Assembly: GCF_021130785.1 (NCBI RefSeq)
Contig: NC_060212.1
Location: 149,478,001 to 149,542,000, forward strand
DNA from: Homalodisca vitripennis
Lineage: Eukaryota > Arthropoda > Insecta > Hemiptera > Cicadellidae
Direction of reading: 5' to 3'
DNA length: 64,000 bases
The translations under genes were made by a program, and so were the position numbers. Of this stretch, positions 38,411 through 50,700 are shown in pieces. Positions within the stretch are counted from its first letter, which is position 1; each line of letters opens with the position of its first letter. The notes beneath the pieces are model-generated. The model saw only the letters and a program-made list of their open reading frames with translations, was not told the origin of the DNA and did no database searches.

Positions 38411-41400
38411 CATTTCTGTGACTCATGGGTAAAACCCTCCTTTCAGGAATTGTATTGGTCCAAATAACTCATGACACTCGCTAAAATCAGTCTGTTTTGT
38501 GACCGTGCTGATTATGGTGAAATTAAATAATAAGAGAATACCAAATAATAGCAATAATAGGACTTATCCTTGTTTTCAAGTTGTTATAGTGTTATTTAAC
38601 GTGTTTTTAAAAAAATAACGTATTTGTCAATACTAATCTGCAAATCGAAATCATGAGTTTAAAGTCGTTAAAGACATTGTTGCGCCTTCATCTCAGCGGC
38701 TAGCACGTAAACGCAACCCGCCACACAGATAGCGTTTATTTGTTGAAAGGGTAGTATTAGGCATCACCGAACGGAAATGTGTAAGTGTGTGCACACAAGC
38801 ACTATGAGTACAATGAATTAATTTTGATGCAAGAAAGGATAGAAGAAAAGTTAGTTGATAGCATGGGCTGAACAAATAATCGAAACCCTAAATAATACAA
38901 ACATACGATAGATTTTCAGATCGGTTTGTTAGTATAAATTTGAGATTATGATTTTATAGAAATGCAGACAATCCAATACTTATATTAAGCCAATTAAATT
39001 ATTATGTTTTTGTTTTCATCCACCAGAAGCCGCTACAAAGATCTTCATCTCATCACAGGGTGTACATCCCCACTGTGCCACCATTGGATATCTCAGAAAT
39101 GACTACATTTACAGAAAGGTTTAACTGGGAGATTGCAAGTACATTTCAGTAAGCCAAAATTATATCAATTTAGAATTTCAATGTTTACATTTACCGCGAT
39201 TTTCCAATAAGGTAAGCTACTTAATAGTCGCTTATAGAGCATCCTATTTTTCCTTTCAATTTAGAATATGGAATAATAGTAATTTCTTTTAACCGACCTC
39301 AAAAAGGGGAAGGTTGTACAATTTAACCTGTTTCTAAATTCATTTTTTATATATGTCCTCACATTGCTTTCACTATATGGAGAAGCCAGACAACACAAAT
39401 TGCGAGAATACAGTTGTTACGACTTGCTTTAAAATTCACTTTTAGAAAACACAAGTTTTTTAATTGAAAGTATATATAAGAAATATAGTATTATGCCAGA
39501 AATATAGAAAACTTTTCCACGTTACATTGTTGCTATTACATCACCAAGTTGCAATCCGTTGGTTATTTTAAAATACACCTTAATTATTTTTAGTTGTTCA
39601 TAACTTTTAATGAATGTTTTTTGTAAAAGAATCAATGACGCCAAACTCTCTGTGATAACAAAAATAGTTTAGTTAAGTCTTTCTGTGATATTTCTTAACT
39701 GAATATATTTGTAATCAATCGAACCTTATTTATACGATTTTGAAAAGATAATTAAATGAGCTTTATACACTTATAAGTGATTTTTCTCGTTCTAGGTATA
39801 ACAACGTTTGAAAGGGCTTCATTTCGAACACGATCTCATAGTACTGTGAAACTCACGCGTGCAATCAGGATTCAATACATGTTACGCTTTTAATTTAAAT
39901 TTACATGGCAAGTTATATAAATGTACAATGCCATTAATCCTTTTTGCACTCATCCTTTGAATCCTGTTATGAGAAATGATTTATTTATTACAATGTACTA
40001 AATGATTATGCAAAATGTGGTTAAGAATGTTCTCCACGATTCTTAAAAGATAACGAAATCTTGCATTTATTTTATTTCATTATAAAAATTGAACCATGGT
40101 TAATGTTACTCGTTTGTTTACATTTAAAAATGTCATTATTCTTTTAGTCGAGTTGTAAACTGTACCCATACTAAAAGGATAATGTAAATTATGACAATAA
40201 TGTTACAAAGAAGATGGAAAATGAATTAAATAGGCTAAAATAGACTATCATCTATTTCATTATAACCTCATTATTTAAAGAGCCTTCGTCTTATTTAATG
40301 ACTAGTAATCAGTTGATATAAACATTATATTATAATAATTTTACTAATAATTGCTCTACTAATAATGTAACAGCGACAATTACGTTATAGTACTATTTAG
40401 ATAGAGCGGTTTAACATCAGTAAAGTTGTGTAAAGTAGTTAAACTTGTGGGCAAATTATAAGGAATATACAATGACAATAAAAACATAAATTATTAACAG
40501 AAAATCCTCACTATATATAGAAAAGATGTAAAAAGAAACAGTTTATTTTAAAAATTAAATTATAAGAATTGTTGTTTCAACATCAAATTACAATTAAACA
40601 TCAAAACAGCTGTTTGTATAAAAATACTTGTTTTAGAGCACAATAATGTTCAACATTTGTATTTTCATTGATCCTTGCTGCTATTAATAATGGCATATTA
40701 CTGTCGTTGCATCGGTTTACTGCTAAATGAAAGGGTCAAGCTATAAAATTAATTTAATGTGTAATATATAAAATATTTTGTAAATAAGACTATGATAATC
40801 AGAATCAACTTTTTCAGGAATGGAGTGAAAGTACGAAATATGTTTTGGCCCCATCAACTAAAAAAAGGCACCTTTTATAAAAATGTATAATCATATAATT
40901 CAAGCCATAAATACTTGCTGCAGTACAAACACAATGTTTCTCAGATATTTCGTTATCTTTTAAAAATGTATGTTTCTTCTTTCTCATTACTAATAACATT
41001 AATTTTTACTCGGAGTGAAAATTCAAATTATTTACCTGGTGTTTTTCGATCAGCAGTTTATTTAAGATAATATTTCAATCAAAACCATTAGTGATATTTT
41101 AGTAAAAACGATTTTAAGTTGATTTTGTAAAGTTTCTGTGTAAACTTTTCAATTTTAAAATGCAAATTAGAGATTTAAGTATCCTAACTAGTATCCGTCG
41201 TTCTTTCTAGTTATAAATTTAACACTATTGTATAGTGTTGGCTTATTTTAGAAATCTGCAAATAATTTCTTCATTGTGCGAAATCCTTTTTTCAGTTCCA
41301 CAATACTTTTCCACCAGATGTGATTTTATTCTAAAAGGCGTCAAGTTATTGAGGGAAAGCTTTACTTAATAAAACACTTCAGTAATGCATAACTCCTCCA

Positions 41401-42160
41401 TCATCGCTCTACAGTACGTTGGAGTGATGCTTTAAATTGATTACTTAAAGTGACACTATTCAATATTCTTCAAGAGTACCTGCGTTGTAAAATAGACAAA
41501 CCTTGTAAGAGTAAGTAGGAATTATAATACATTACAGAAGTTGCTAAAAACATTTTCAGTGTGATTTGTATTCAATTTATGAGTCTGAAGTAATGATACT
41601 GTTTCAAGGTGTCAGACAGATATACATAATTGAGAATACAAGTATTGCTTTAAAATGAATAGCTAAATTGGTATTTAGAAAACCAAAATTTAATGTTACA
41701 GAATTATTTACAACGCAACTTATATGTAATTAACACTAAAACGTTTCTATGCTAATGAATGTTACTAAACCTCATTTGTAATATACTTATAGTAAGCCAA
41801 TTTAATAAATTTACACTAATTAAAGTATATATTGTAGTACTTTTATGACCTCTAGACCATAACTTACGCTGTAATCTAACATTTAATCCTTAAGAAATAA
41901 ATTAGTAATATAAGTAACTGACAAGGCTTATTAGTGCTTAAGGGATACCTATAACAAATTACTTTCTTAAAAAAATAAGATATAATAAGTAACTATTAAA
42001 AGGTTACATTACCATAACATAATTTGCAACTATATACAAATATATATTTAATAAATTAAATGCAGAAACGTTACATAGAATTACATTCACTGTCGTATTT
42101 GTAGACTTCCATTCAATATATGTTCCCAGTATTCCGTATTTCTAAAATTGTAATATTAAA
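38411..42160. other. Long AT-rich stretch without features
   Basis: I see only AT-rich, low-information sequence and short chance frames such as those near 38693 and 40814. The segment has no tandem arrays, inverted repeats or coding motifs that stand out. Confidence 0.55.
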
Positions 42161-42163
42161 CAC

Positions 42164-42202
42164 CAGCAATATTTTAATATATTAATAATTAAAATATTGC
42201 TG
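42164..42202. repeat. Perfect 15-bp-arm hairpin
   Basis: cagcaatattttaat (42164-42178) and attaaaatattgctg (42188-42202) are exact reverse complements around a 9-nt loop. It is AT-rich but too long for a trivial chance match. Confidence 0.9.
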
Positions 42203-42439
42203 TTGTTAAATTTATGTATTTTAGAATCTGTTAACATTTGTACACAAAACAAATAAATTTAGACTTATTCCAGGCATTATAATAACTACTTTAAAAATAC
42301 CATATAATGAATCTTTGTACGTTTCTAAAAATAAGTCCAAACAATTTTTCTGCTCATATCACGCAGCCCCTGTACACCATTGTGTACACTTAGTTACACC
42401 GTGTAATACGTTTTTAGTGTAATGCAGTAATCATAGGAA

Positions 42440-42870
42440 CATTAAGCATATGACTACAATAACAATATCATCAAAACGTATATTACTTACATATATGATA
42501 GCTTAATTTAATATTTCACGTTCTGCTATTAGAATTTATTGTAAAATTTAAATAAAATATAGCTTTTAAACAATGATTATAACAAATGAGCTGTTAGAAC
42601 TGTTATAATGTAATGGGTAACCATTTCAGACTGAGTAGGTAATTATGCCAGAGTTACAATAATAAAAATATAATCAAAACTTGGCACTGTAAGATATTAA
42701 TTCTCACATATGTAGTAGCTGAATATTAATATTTCACATTCTGATGTTAGTAGGAAATGTAACTGTTAATCAATAATTATAATAACAGAGGTATTAAAAC
42801 TGTTATATTCTTAATAAATAATGATTACAGATAGAGTAATTATCACAGATTTATATTTCTATAAAATTGA
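42440..42870. repeat. Tandem duplication of about 215 bp, diverged
   Basis: Matching blocks recur at a constant offset: taatatttcacgttctg (about 42509) and taatatttcacattctg (about 42727); caatgattataa and caataattataa; ttagaactgttata and ttaaaactgttata. The two units look substantially diverged. No open frame is conserved. Confidence 0.6.
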
Positions 42871-45529
42871 AAAAATTAAAATATTATTACTAATCAACAG
42901 TATTAACGCAAAATTCACAAAAAGTAACTTTTAGAACATTGTGAAGGCATTCTTATAATACGGTATTAATTTACATACAATTGAAAAGCATTTTTTAATA
43001 TATATAAATCATCGTGTTTTTGTATAAAAAATTCAATTAGGGCAATGTATAAAAATTCTCAGTAATCTTAATCATTTCTACGTTATAAAATGATCAAGCG
43101 CAAAATCTACTGTATAACATATTTAACTTATTTTCAGCATCAAATCAAAATTTGAAAGTTAAAGCTTATACGATATTTGTGACTTCCTCAACGTAATTAA
43201 ATAGCAATTTCCCTCAGTCAAACAAAATTTAAAATTCATTCGGTATTAGCAATAAAAATTGCTATGTTTTCAGTTCAGAGGTAATAAATTCGCGCTCCAT
43301 AAATGGCAAGTGTCTATAAAAAAAACATGTAATAATGGAGAGTTGGATGTTTGTCTGAGCTTGTTTAATTAATTGGGTTTAGTAAATATTTGGTGAGAAA
43401 ATTACTTTTTATCCGATATTTATAATATTCAGTTATCTAATTAAATCTAATTCATATACTTTTGTGTACTGTAACAAAAATTGTATTATTTCAATTGATT
43501 GGTGTTCACCTAGATCTGAAAACTCCTTATAACTTCACTTCTAAAACTTTATAAGTTAAAAAAAACGTACAATGACTACTTCAAAATGGGATCTACTAGT
43601 CCTTAATCAATCATGACTGTGTCGAACAAATTTTACCAAACTTAAATGAAAATTATGAAAGAATTAGTGGAAAAAACTATTGTACTTCAACAAGTCTGAG
43701 TTTCTTAAAGAAAAAAAAGAAAAGTATATCTCTTTTCGATTTGACAAAATAGTATAAATGTGTATGGTAAAAGTAACAGTGATTTATCTTTATTCTTTTA
43801 GAAATACAGACGATTCGTTGTGGACAATACTGTGATTACTGCATTTTTGCTAAAACGTAATTCGTGGGCTAAATATAATTCATTTGCTTTTAGAAAAATT
43901 AAGTGTGCTGTAAAAGATTCAATATTATTGTGTCAATGTTCACATATAGCAATATTTATATCAAAGTTGTTTAAATGTATGTATTTGGATATTTTCAGGT
44001 GCATATGGTTTTACCTAAATCATCCCTCTCTCCCCATAAATGACATACATTATTTTTCCTTCGAGTTCACCGTAAAAATAATTGTTCATCGAACATTTAA
44101 AAACGATACCTAGCAAATTGGATCTCCATAGTTAAAGAGAATTTGCCTGAGCCAGTGGTATTTAGAAAATTAAAACTACATTTTATATTTAGACCTTTAT
44201 ATAGCATGTATCTATTTAGATAAATCATTCAGACTATTCTCAATTATGTGACACACTCACTATATGCTGCCAAGTAAAGAGTTAAACGAGCAGCGTAAAG
44301 CATATAACTTAGACAGTTTCGGACACACCAGTAAACAAAAATACATTAGGTATGCCAACCAAATTTTACATGAAAGAATATTTTGTAACGAAACATGAAA
44401 AGTATTCTTCTGAAATCATAGGATGGTTTCTATAATATTGGAAAGTCCTATTATATATATTTAACTTGCCCAACGTTAATTGTGTATGAAGTTACAGTGT
44501 AATCATGAAATAAATATAAACTTGACTGAATAACACTACCAATAAAATTTGTAGGAATTAAATCTAATTACAAATTAAATTAAAAAAATTATTAAATTAT
44601 GGTAATTAAAATATTTAAAATTAGAGAAAATACTACTTCATAATTATGTGGTTATCCCATTAAATTAAAATACAATACGCCCCAATAAAAACAGTAAACC
44701 GCATTGTAAAAAGTAAATCATATTTTTATAAATGTTCCATTCATTTAAACAGTGGTATGTAGACTATTCTTGGTTTTTTATGAAATAATTATACTATACG
44801 AAATAAACATTGACTTAGTTATTTTATATTAATGAATGTTTCTTGTGTAGTTTTAAAATGTAAAATTGTGTACATAGGTACACTATTTACTTTGTATGTA
44901 AATCTCTTTAATATTATAGTTTTAAAAAGTATTTTTTTAGATATTGGATATTCTAGCTCATATGTTTTTTATTACAGTCGCTAACTGCTAAAACACGCAA
45001 AGTAAAAAATATTACCCACTTCATTTTTAGCATAACAATAGGAATTTTAAAATTACACAATATGTGAGGACATGTCTCAATGTATCTCTCTATTCTGTTT
45101 TTCTCTGAGTATAAAAATCTACTTCCTTGAGGAAACTTTGGAAAACATTACTTTTCTTTTAGTGTCATTACCCTGGAACGAGAAGTTTAGTAAACTTGTA
45201 AACTGGTCTCATTTCGGGGAAAGTGAATCCAACTTTACGGTCTCCATTTCATTTTCAGATCGTAAATCTTTTCAAAGTTCGTGTGTACCTGATTTATATG
45301 GCCGTATTAGACAAATAATAAAGAACTGTTGCAAATAATTTAAATCATCTAAACACATTTTTGAAGTCTTGTGTTTATCAAAATATTTATTAAGTGTTAT
45401 AAATTTAAAAATTTTGAAAATGATTTATGAATTGTTGAATATTTAGCTTATTGCGATTATTTTATACATTCACAGCTCAGTAGAATAAAATATTACAATT
45501 TCTTTCGAAAAGACTACATTGAGCTAAAG
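42871..45529. other. AT-rich stretch, nothing recognised
   Basis: Frames of 97 codons (43820-44113) and 88 codons (45072-45338) exist but show AT-biased residues, no motifs and no convincing splice sites. I regard them as chance. Confidence 0.5.
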
Positions 45530-45860
45530 TCTGCAGCCATGGCCTGCCATACCGCTCACAGCTGCTCGCCACATGTCGGACATGTGTTTTCTCTCTGACT
45601 GCCACCCTTAAATATTCACCCAGATCCTCTAAAAGGATTACCCCTTCCCCAACTTCCGATGTTCACACGACCATAAAGTGTTGAGTAGAAAACCTAATTA
45701 GAGTTCGCGGATGTTTCCTATCATGGAACGATTCGCGATTGCGCGTCCCCGTTTTCAAATTACATTAACGGTCGATATACGATACGGGCTAAATATACGA
45801 CGCTGAATCCTGGATGTTTTCACACCTGGATTCCGCGAGCTGCAAACACAGCCACAGTTA
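45530..45860. other. Moderately GC-rich patch upstream of the CpG island
   Basis: It contains several CpG sites (for example attcgcgattgcgcgtcccc and gatatacgatacgggc) and a small palindrome, cacatgtcggacatgtg. It may be a distal regulatory segment of whatever starts at the CpG island about 600 bp away; this is inference from proximity and composition only. Confidence 0.3.
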
Positions 45861-46309
45861 TTTTACAGGTGAAATTCACCTTTTATTGCAATTTAAAGCA
45901 AGCAAATCGTTTTTGTTTCAACTTCAGTAATTGTGTCAAAGTCGAGTTAAATGTAATATCTTCAATGTGTTTATCTATCTCATATATATAAAACAAGTCA
46001 ATATTTGGTTTTTAACAAAAATATATAAATTAAAAATTTCAAACTGCTGCTTTTAAAATTTCACTAATTTTAAAATTTCCAATCGATCTATTTTCTTTAC
46101 TGTTTTTGGTTGTTTCAAATATTAATTTTTAAATCAAGGACACAATCTATCCCTCAAAACTTCTGAAAACCTCACCCCCCTAAGGAAATGTTATCACTTA
46201 TCAGTTACACCATGTATCAGAAAATTTATGCTATAACTACATGATCTTACATCTAAAATTCCAGAGGGCACTAAAAAGTACGTTATCCAAGTGGAAATGA
46301 CCGCACTAA

Positions 46310-46770
46310 ACCACACACAAGTTATACACTGCTAGATCGGCGCTTGGCCTGCGTACGCTCCATACTTCTTTACATTCCATAAGTTATATCTCTATGGGAA
46401 GTAAGGAAGCACGGTGTGGCGCAAGGCTACCCGTGGACGTAGGACCTCCTGATGGAAGAAGAAGCGGCGAAGCGCGCTGCCGGCGGCGACGGGGAGAGAA
46501 AGACTGAGGAACCCTCTGGCTGCCCGGGTCGGGCTGCTCCTCAGCTAAAAATGGACTGCAGCTTCCTATTGGCTCCCGGCCTCCCCTTCCTCCGGAGCCG
46601 AGTTTGTCACTTCTTAAAATAGTGTGAGCACTGCAACCGTAGCCGGCCAGGTGGGGTAAGACGATCTCTCAGTCAATGAACTCGTCCTGGCTATTCCCGG
46701 AGTCGCCATTCAAGGTGAAGAAGGATCATTAGGAAGATCCCCTAGGGAACTAGGGAGTTCGGGTATCCTG
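46310..46770. promoter_or_regulatory. CpG island, candidate host promoter or first exon
   Basis: This is the strongest CpG cluster in the window that is not tied to a repeat; gcggcgaagcgcgctgccgg sits at its core (from about 46464). An inverted CCAAT box (ctattggct, about 46567) is followed by an initiator-like tctcagtc (about 46667-46674) and a candidate donor aag|gtgaag (about 46714). The direction would be plus. No TATA box is at the standard distance and no downstream exon was found, so the call depends on composition and motif clustering. Confidence 0.35.
46452..46622 (+). CDS. 56-codon ORF in the CpG island, unknown product
   Basis: The frame starts MEEEAAKRAAGGDGERKTEE and ends RVCHFLK before TAG. 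Its first half is charged and Ala/Gly-rich, typical of GC-rich first exons; its second half is hydrophobic and Pro/Leu-rich. The start context (cctgATGG) has a favourable +4 G but a poor -3 base. The initiator-like site proposed for the island lies 3' of this frame, so if that site is used this ORF would not be in the transcript. It may be an upstream ORF, a real first exon from an earlier start, or simply an open frame in stop-poor DNA. Confidence 0.2.
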   Translation: MEEEAAKRAAGGDGERKTEEPSGCPGRAAPQLKMDCSFLLAPGLPFLRSRVCHFLK

Positions 46771-48519
46771 AGAGGGTGTTATGGAAACAAGGAGGTCCTT
46801 TAATAAGGTTCACTCAGAATAGTTCACTACGGCAGCACGTGAAAAGGAAGTTGCTTTTCAAGAGACCAAAGTGTGTATTTAAAACTTCTCGGTGAACTTG
46901 CTTTCTTGAAAAACTCGGAGCGTTTCTGTGGTCACACTTCTGAGTTATTTCCTGTCGGTGTCCGTAAATAACGCTGAAATAACAAACTTTCTAAGATATA
47001 AACGATACAAGTTGGAAGAACTTTCTTTTAGCCAGAGCTTTCGCACTATCTCTAAATATACACAAAACTGTAAATCACAAAAGTATTAGAAGTAGCTTAG
47101 GACATGTTTTGGATGATCGCCTGTGTCCTATAACTAATAGCTAGTTCTAGAAAATAAATCAGCTTATTGCATAATATATGAGTTCACTGCTGTAAAAATG
47201 GAATGATATTTGCGTATATTATCTCATGTAAGTGAAACTACAATATCCAATAAAATATTTAGGTAATCTCGTGTATCAAAACTTAAATCATACACACCCC
47301 GCCTTATTTCAACCATCATCGAATTTTATTAATAATAGCAAAATGTCCTTATCAATCAAGTTACCTGTTCAAATATTTCATATCGCAAATTAACTTCAAA
47401 TAAAAAGAACCATTAGCATAACAGTAAACAAGTAGACCTACACTTGTGTCAGTGACAAATAAAATGAATTTTGCTTTGTCATTAATTCAAATTAGTGGCT
47501 TTATTGTTCTATCTGAGAGCCCTTAAAATGGCGTTAGCTGCTTCTAAAGCTAATCAAAGGATGTTTTCAAGCAGAAGTCCCAGAGTTGGCAGCCTCCTTT
47601 ACGTCAGCTGCCAAAACTGTGGGTGTTGTCAGTGGGGGGGAGGTCAGTTGGAGTGCAAAAATACCTCCCGAGAAAAGGTTAAGTTCGGCCCTGTTGATGA
47701 TTCGTCTTCGAGGCCCACCACAAGGTACTGGGATGTTACCCAACTCAGGGCTGTAACTAGGGTGGAACGATAGGGCACCTACGCTTCTGGTCAACAAATA
47801 CAAATTTAGTGTGTACAAAACACTAAGCTGCCCAAGGATCCTGCATCGCTACTCGCAATCCTGTTTTGATCTGAGTTTGCTGCCACATTAGGACTCCATA
47901 AAGAGTATACTACTTTGTAAAGACATCTTTGTCTCGGGAAGCTAGTGTTCATTTATAGCATTAGAGACAACAGCAAGGATTCATTGCTTCTGGCACCGAA
48001 TTGTTTTGGACAGTCTAATTAATAAGCCTCATAAATAATGATATTATCTTATTTGTCTACTTTATGAGCACTTGGTCTTTTGCCAATTATTGTGAAAAGA
48101 ATTTTGATTTGTATCCACCTCATATTTTATATCAATACATTAAGAAATAATAAATTAAAATTTTAACAAATGAACAAAACGAACTAAATTCCATTCCAAA
48201 TGACAATTTGTTATTTCAGCGTCAGGAAGGCAAACTTTATTGATAGATCGAAGTGCACTAATTTTATGAACTTTTACGAGAGATTGGTAGTCTTATACGT
48301 AATTAATACACTTGAAAGCTAATCATCCAGTATTCAAGCCAACGGACTCTAAGATCCTTGTATTGAAACTTATGTGGCCATCTACTGGATACGGATTGAT
48401 ATCTCAGTTTTTTATGTTATTGTTAGTAAATTTCAAAAACTTGGAATGATAATGAAATTCGGACATTAGGCATCGTTATATATTACAAAAAAACACTACG
48501 TTTAGAGGATTTAAAACTA
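46771..48519. other. Stretch with one GC-richer patch, no gene assigned
   Basis: The patch 47500-47790 is open on both strands (92 codons plus, 83 codons minus). Neither translation shows a domain; it may be a mobile-element fragment. The remainder is AT-rich. Confidence 0.4.
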
Positions 48520-48665
48520 CCCTCTTCTTTAGGTTTAAGACAATCTCCAAGTAGATTTCAATACTCGAAACGTGCGTTATACTTTTTTTTAATATATAAC
48601 AATGTCAAATGTCCGAAATCCCTTTATGCCTCTAAACCTTCAATCATCAATAACAAACTTTAAAC
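48520..48665 (+). repeat. Dispersed repeat C, copy 2
   Basis: It shares gtagatttcaatactcgaaa with cg following, then gtccgaaatccctttatg and ctaaaccttcaatcat, with the copy at 31781. The CTGATGA part has decayed. Confidence 0.5.
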
Positions 48666-48799
48666 AAAGAACATAAATATGGGTAGCAAAATGTGATGAA
48701 TGCGAAGGTTAAAATATTATCTGCTTATGAATGTTCAGTCTAAGGCTGAAATTCAATTAGGTTCTTTCAGTAATCACTTTGAATGGGCCGTTCTACCTT

Positions 48800-48985
48800 C
48801 ATTACATAAAAAACATAATTGCTTAAGCATACCACTCGAAGGGCTGGCAAAAACTTTATTTCTGTCTCTCTGAACGATATCTCGGGGACAAACTGAACCA
48901 CTTGAAATTATGCATGAAGCTTCAACCTGTTTAAACAACATCGAGTTCGATAATGATGCTTATCACATCTTGAGCTAAGGTATAG
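48800..48985 (+). repeat. GGCTGAGC-family dispersed repeat, copy 6 (middle part)
   Basis: It carries ataccactcgaagggctggc, aactttatttctgtctctct, cgatatctcggggacaaact, cacttgaaattatgcatg and aagcttcaacctg, which are the central blocks of the family. The GGCTGAGC ends are not visible here. Confidence 0.65.
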
Positions 48986-50099
48986 TTGTTTTTATATACC
49001 ATGTTCCACAATAGCCTAGCGAAATCTTGCAAAAATATGAATACCAATATCTTTGATACATAAATACGAAAGTATGTGGGTCCCACAATATTAAATATAC
49101 AATGTGATTATCTGGATTTTCGTTAATTAGGAGAATAATGAAGCAACGTTAAAAAACATTTACAATTATAAATTAATCTATTCTTTTATGTATTATGAAA
49201 TCTTTAGAGTTTGGCTTTACCACTTTCATGAAGAGTGCAAATGTATTCAGTCTTTTTAACTCATTTTTATTTTTTATGTTTACTGAAGCGCTTTATATAC
49301 CGAGCATTGCTAAAAATTAAAAAAATATTAGAATAGGTTTTTATTGATCTGCTATCCAAGCCGAAGTGGCTCGGGTGTAAATGAAAAAAGATACAATACT
49401 GATGCTTTCACTGGTTTCAATGTAACAACGTGTTTGGAGTGAACGACATATTATAAAAGGGAAACGCGAACGTCTCCCATATTACCATCGCTTTCCCATC
49501 TGTCACTTGCTTGATTTATGGTGAACACTTTCAGTGTCTTGTGAACGTTCCGACATCGATTCATGTGCGTCATTTATTCAGTCGAAAACTGTTTCATGTT
49601 TATTTTGACGTTGAGTGGTTTACATTGGAACCATGTAGATAACTGTGGTGTATCTCTTGTATGATATTACTAAACGGGCAAGTAGAGAAATTGTTCCATT
49701 GTGCTACAACATGCAAGATAACAAACTTAACTTTAACTAAACTCAAGTTTTCAAATACTAGTCAATCACAGGTATGGCCACAAACTAGAACTAAAAAGCA
49801 CAACTCAAAATGACATCAAACTAAAAATGGGAACCTAAATCTTAAATAATTATAAATTTAAATATTCAACTAATAAATTAAGAACTTCTATTAAAATTTT
49901 GGAGTTACTGCAAATTTTTGTTTGATAAAATAATGTAAATTAAGTTTTTAACATAGTAATGTCTGGTGATGGATCCTTTAAAAAGTCAGCATTTGAGTAC
50001 ATTTCTGAATTTAAAACTTTCGTCTACCCATGCAGATGCGCAAGTATGATTGAAACATCTACATATATAACTTATACCAATACACCAGTACGTGTATGT

Positions 50100-50700
50100 A
50101 CGTTAAAACTGAATTTCATTCACGGTTCAAGTCTATAGCTCATTAATTCTTGATATATGCTACGGACGGACAGACCAAGGACAATCAGAGATAAAATATT
50201 ATTTCTCAGAATTCAGAAAAATAACCGTTCAAACAAATGTCATGGAGAGACATACACCAATCACTGAACTCTTATAGAATAAAATTTGCATGTCAAATTT
50301 GAAATCTATAGCTCAATTCGTTACCAATCCGTGCTTCAGAAAGAAACAGATAAGATAGATAGACAGAAGAAGAATTTGCCAGCCCTATGACCTATGACAA
50401 AATATCCAAAAATTCAATTCTTTAGCTTACTTCATTGTCAAGACGTAGCATGAGAACCTGTCAGGACATGCCATCATCATGCTCGATCTCGTCTATGTAT
50501 AAATGAGTCTCATGAAATATCTTAAGGCTTAACTCTATTCATTCTTGAGATATCCCTCTGAATTTCAGAACTCTCACCCAAATCACATGTTCGGATACAC
50601 ACCAAAATCGATCTTGCCTATGTATAAATGAGTCTCATGAAATATCTTAAGGCTCAACTCTATTCATTCTTGAGATATCCCTCTGAAAATACAAACATTC
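50100..50700 (-). repeat. GGCTGAGC-family array in reverse, with 125-bp direct repeat
   Basis: The central family block (cttgaaattt...gatatctcgagaaagaact in forward sense) appears four times in reverse, near 50130, 50305, 50530 and 50655. The last two are part of a nearly exact direct duplication of about 80 bp, starting at 50484 and 50609 (tgtataaatgagtctcatga, then atatcttaaggct). The reverse of gggctggcaaattcttcttc is at about 50370-50390. Confidence 0.6.
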
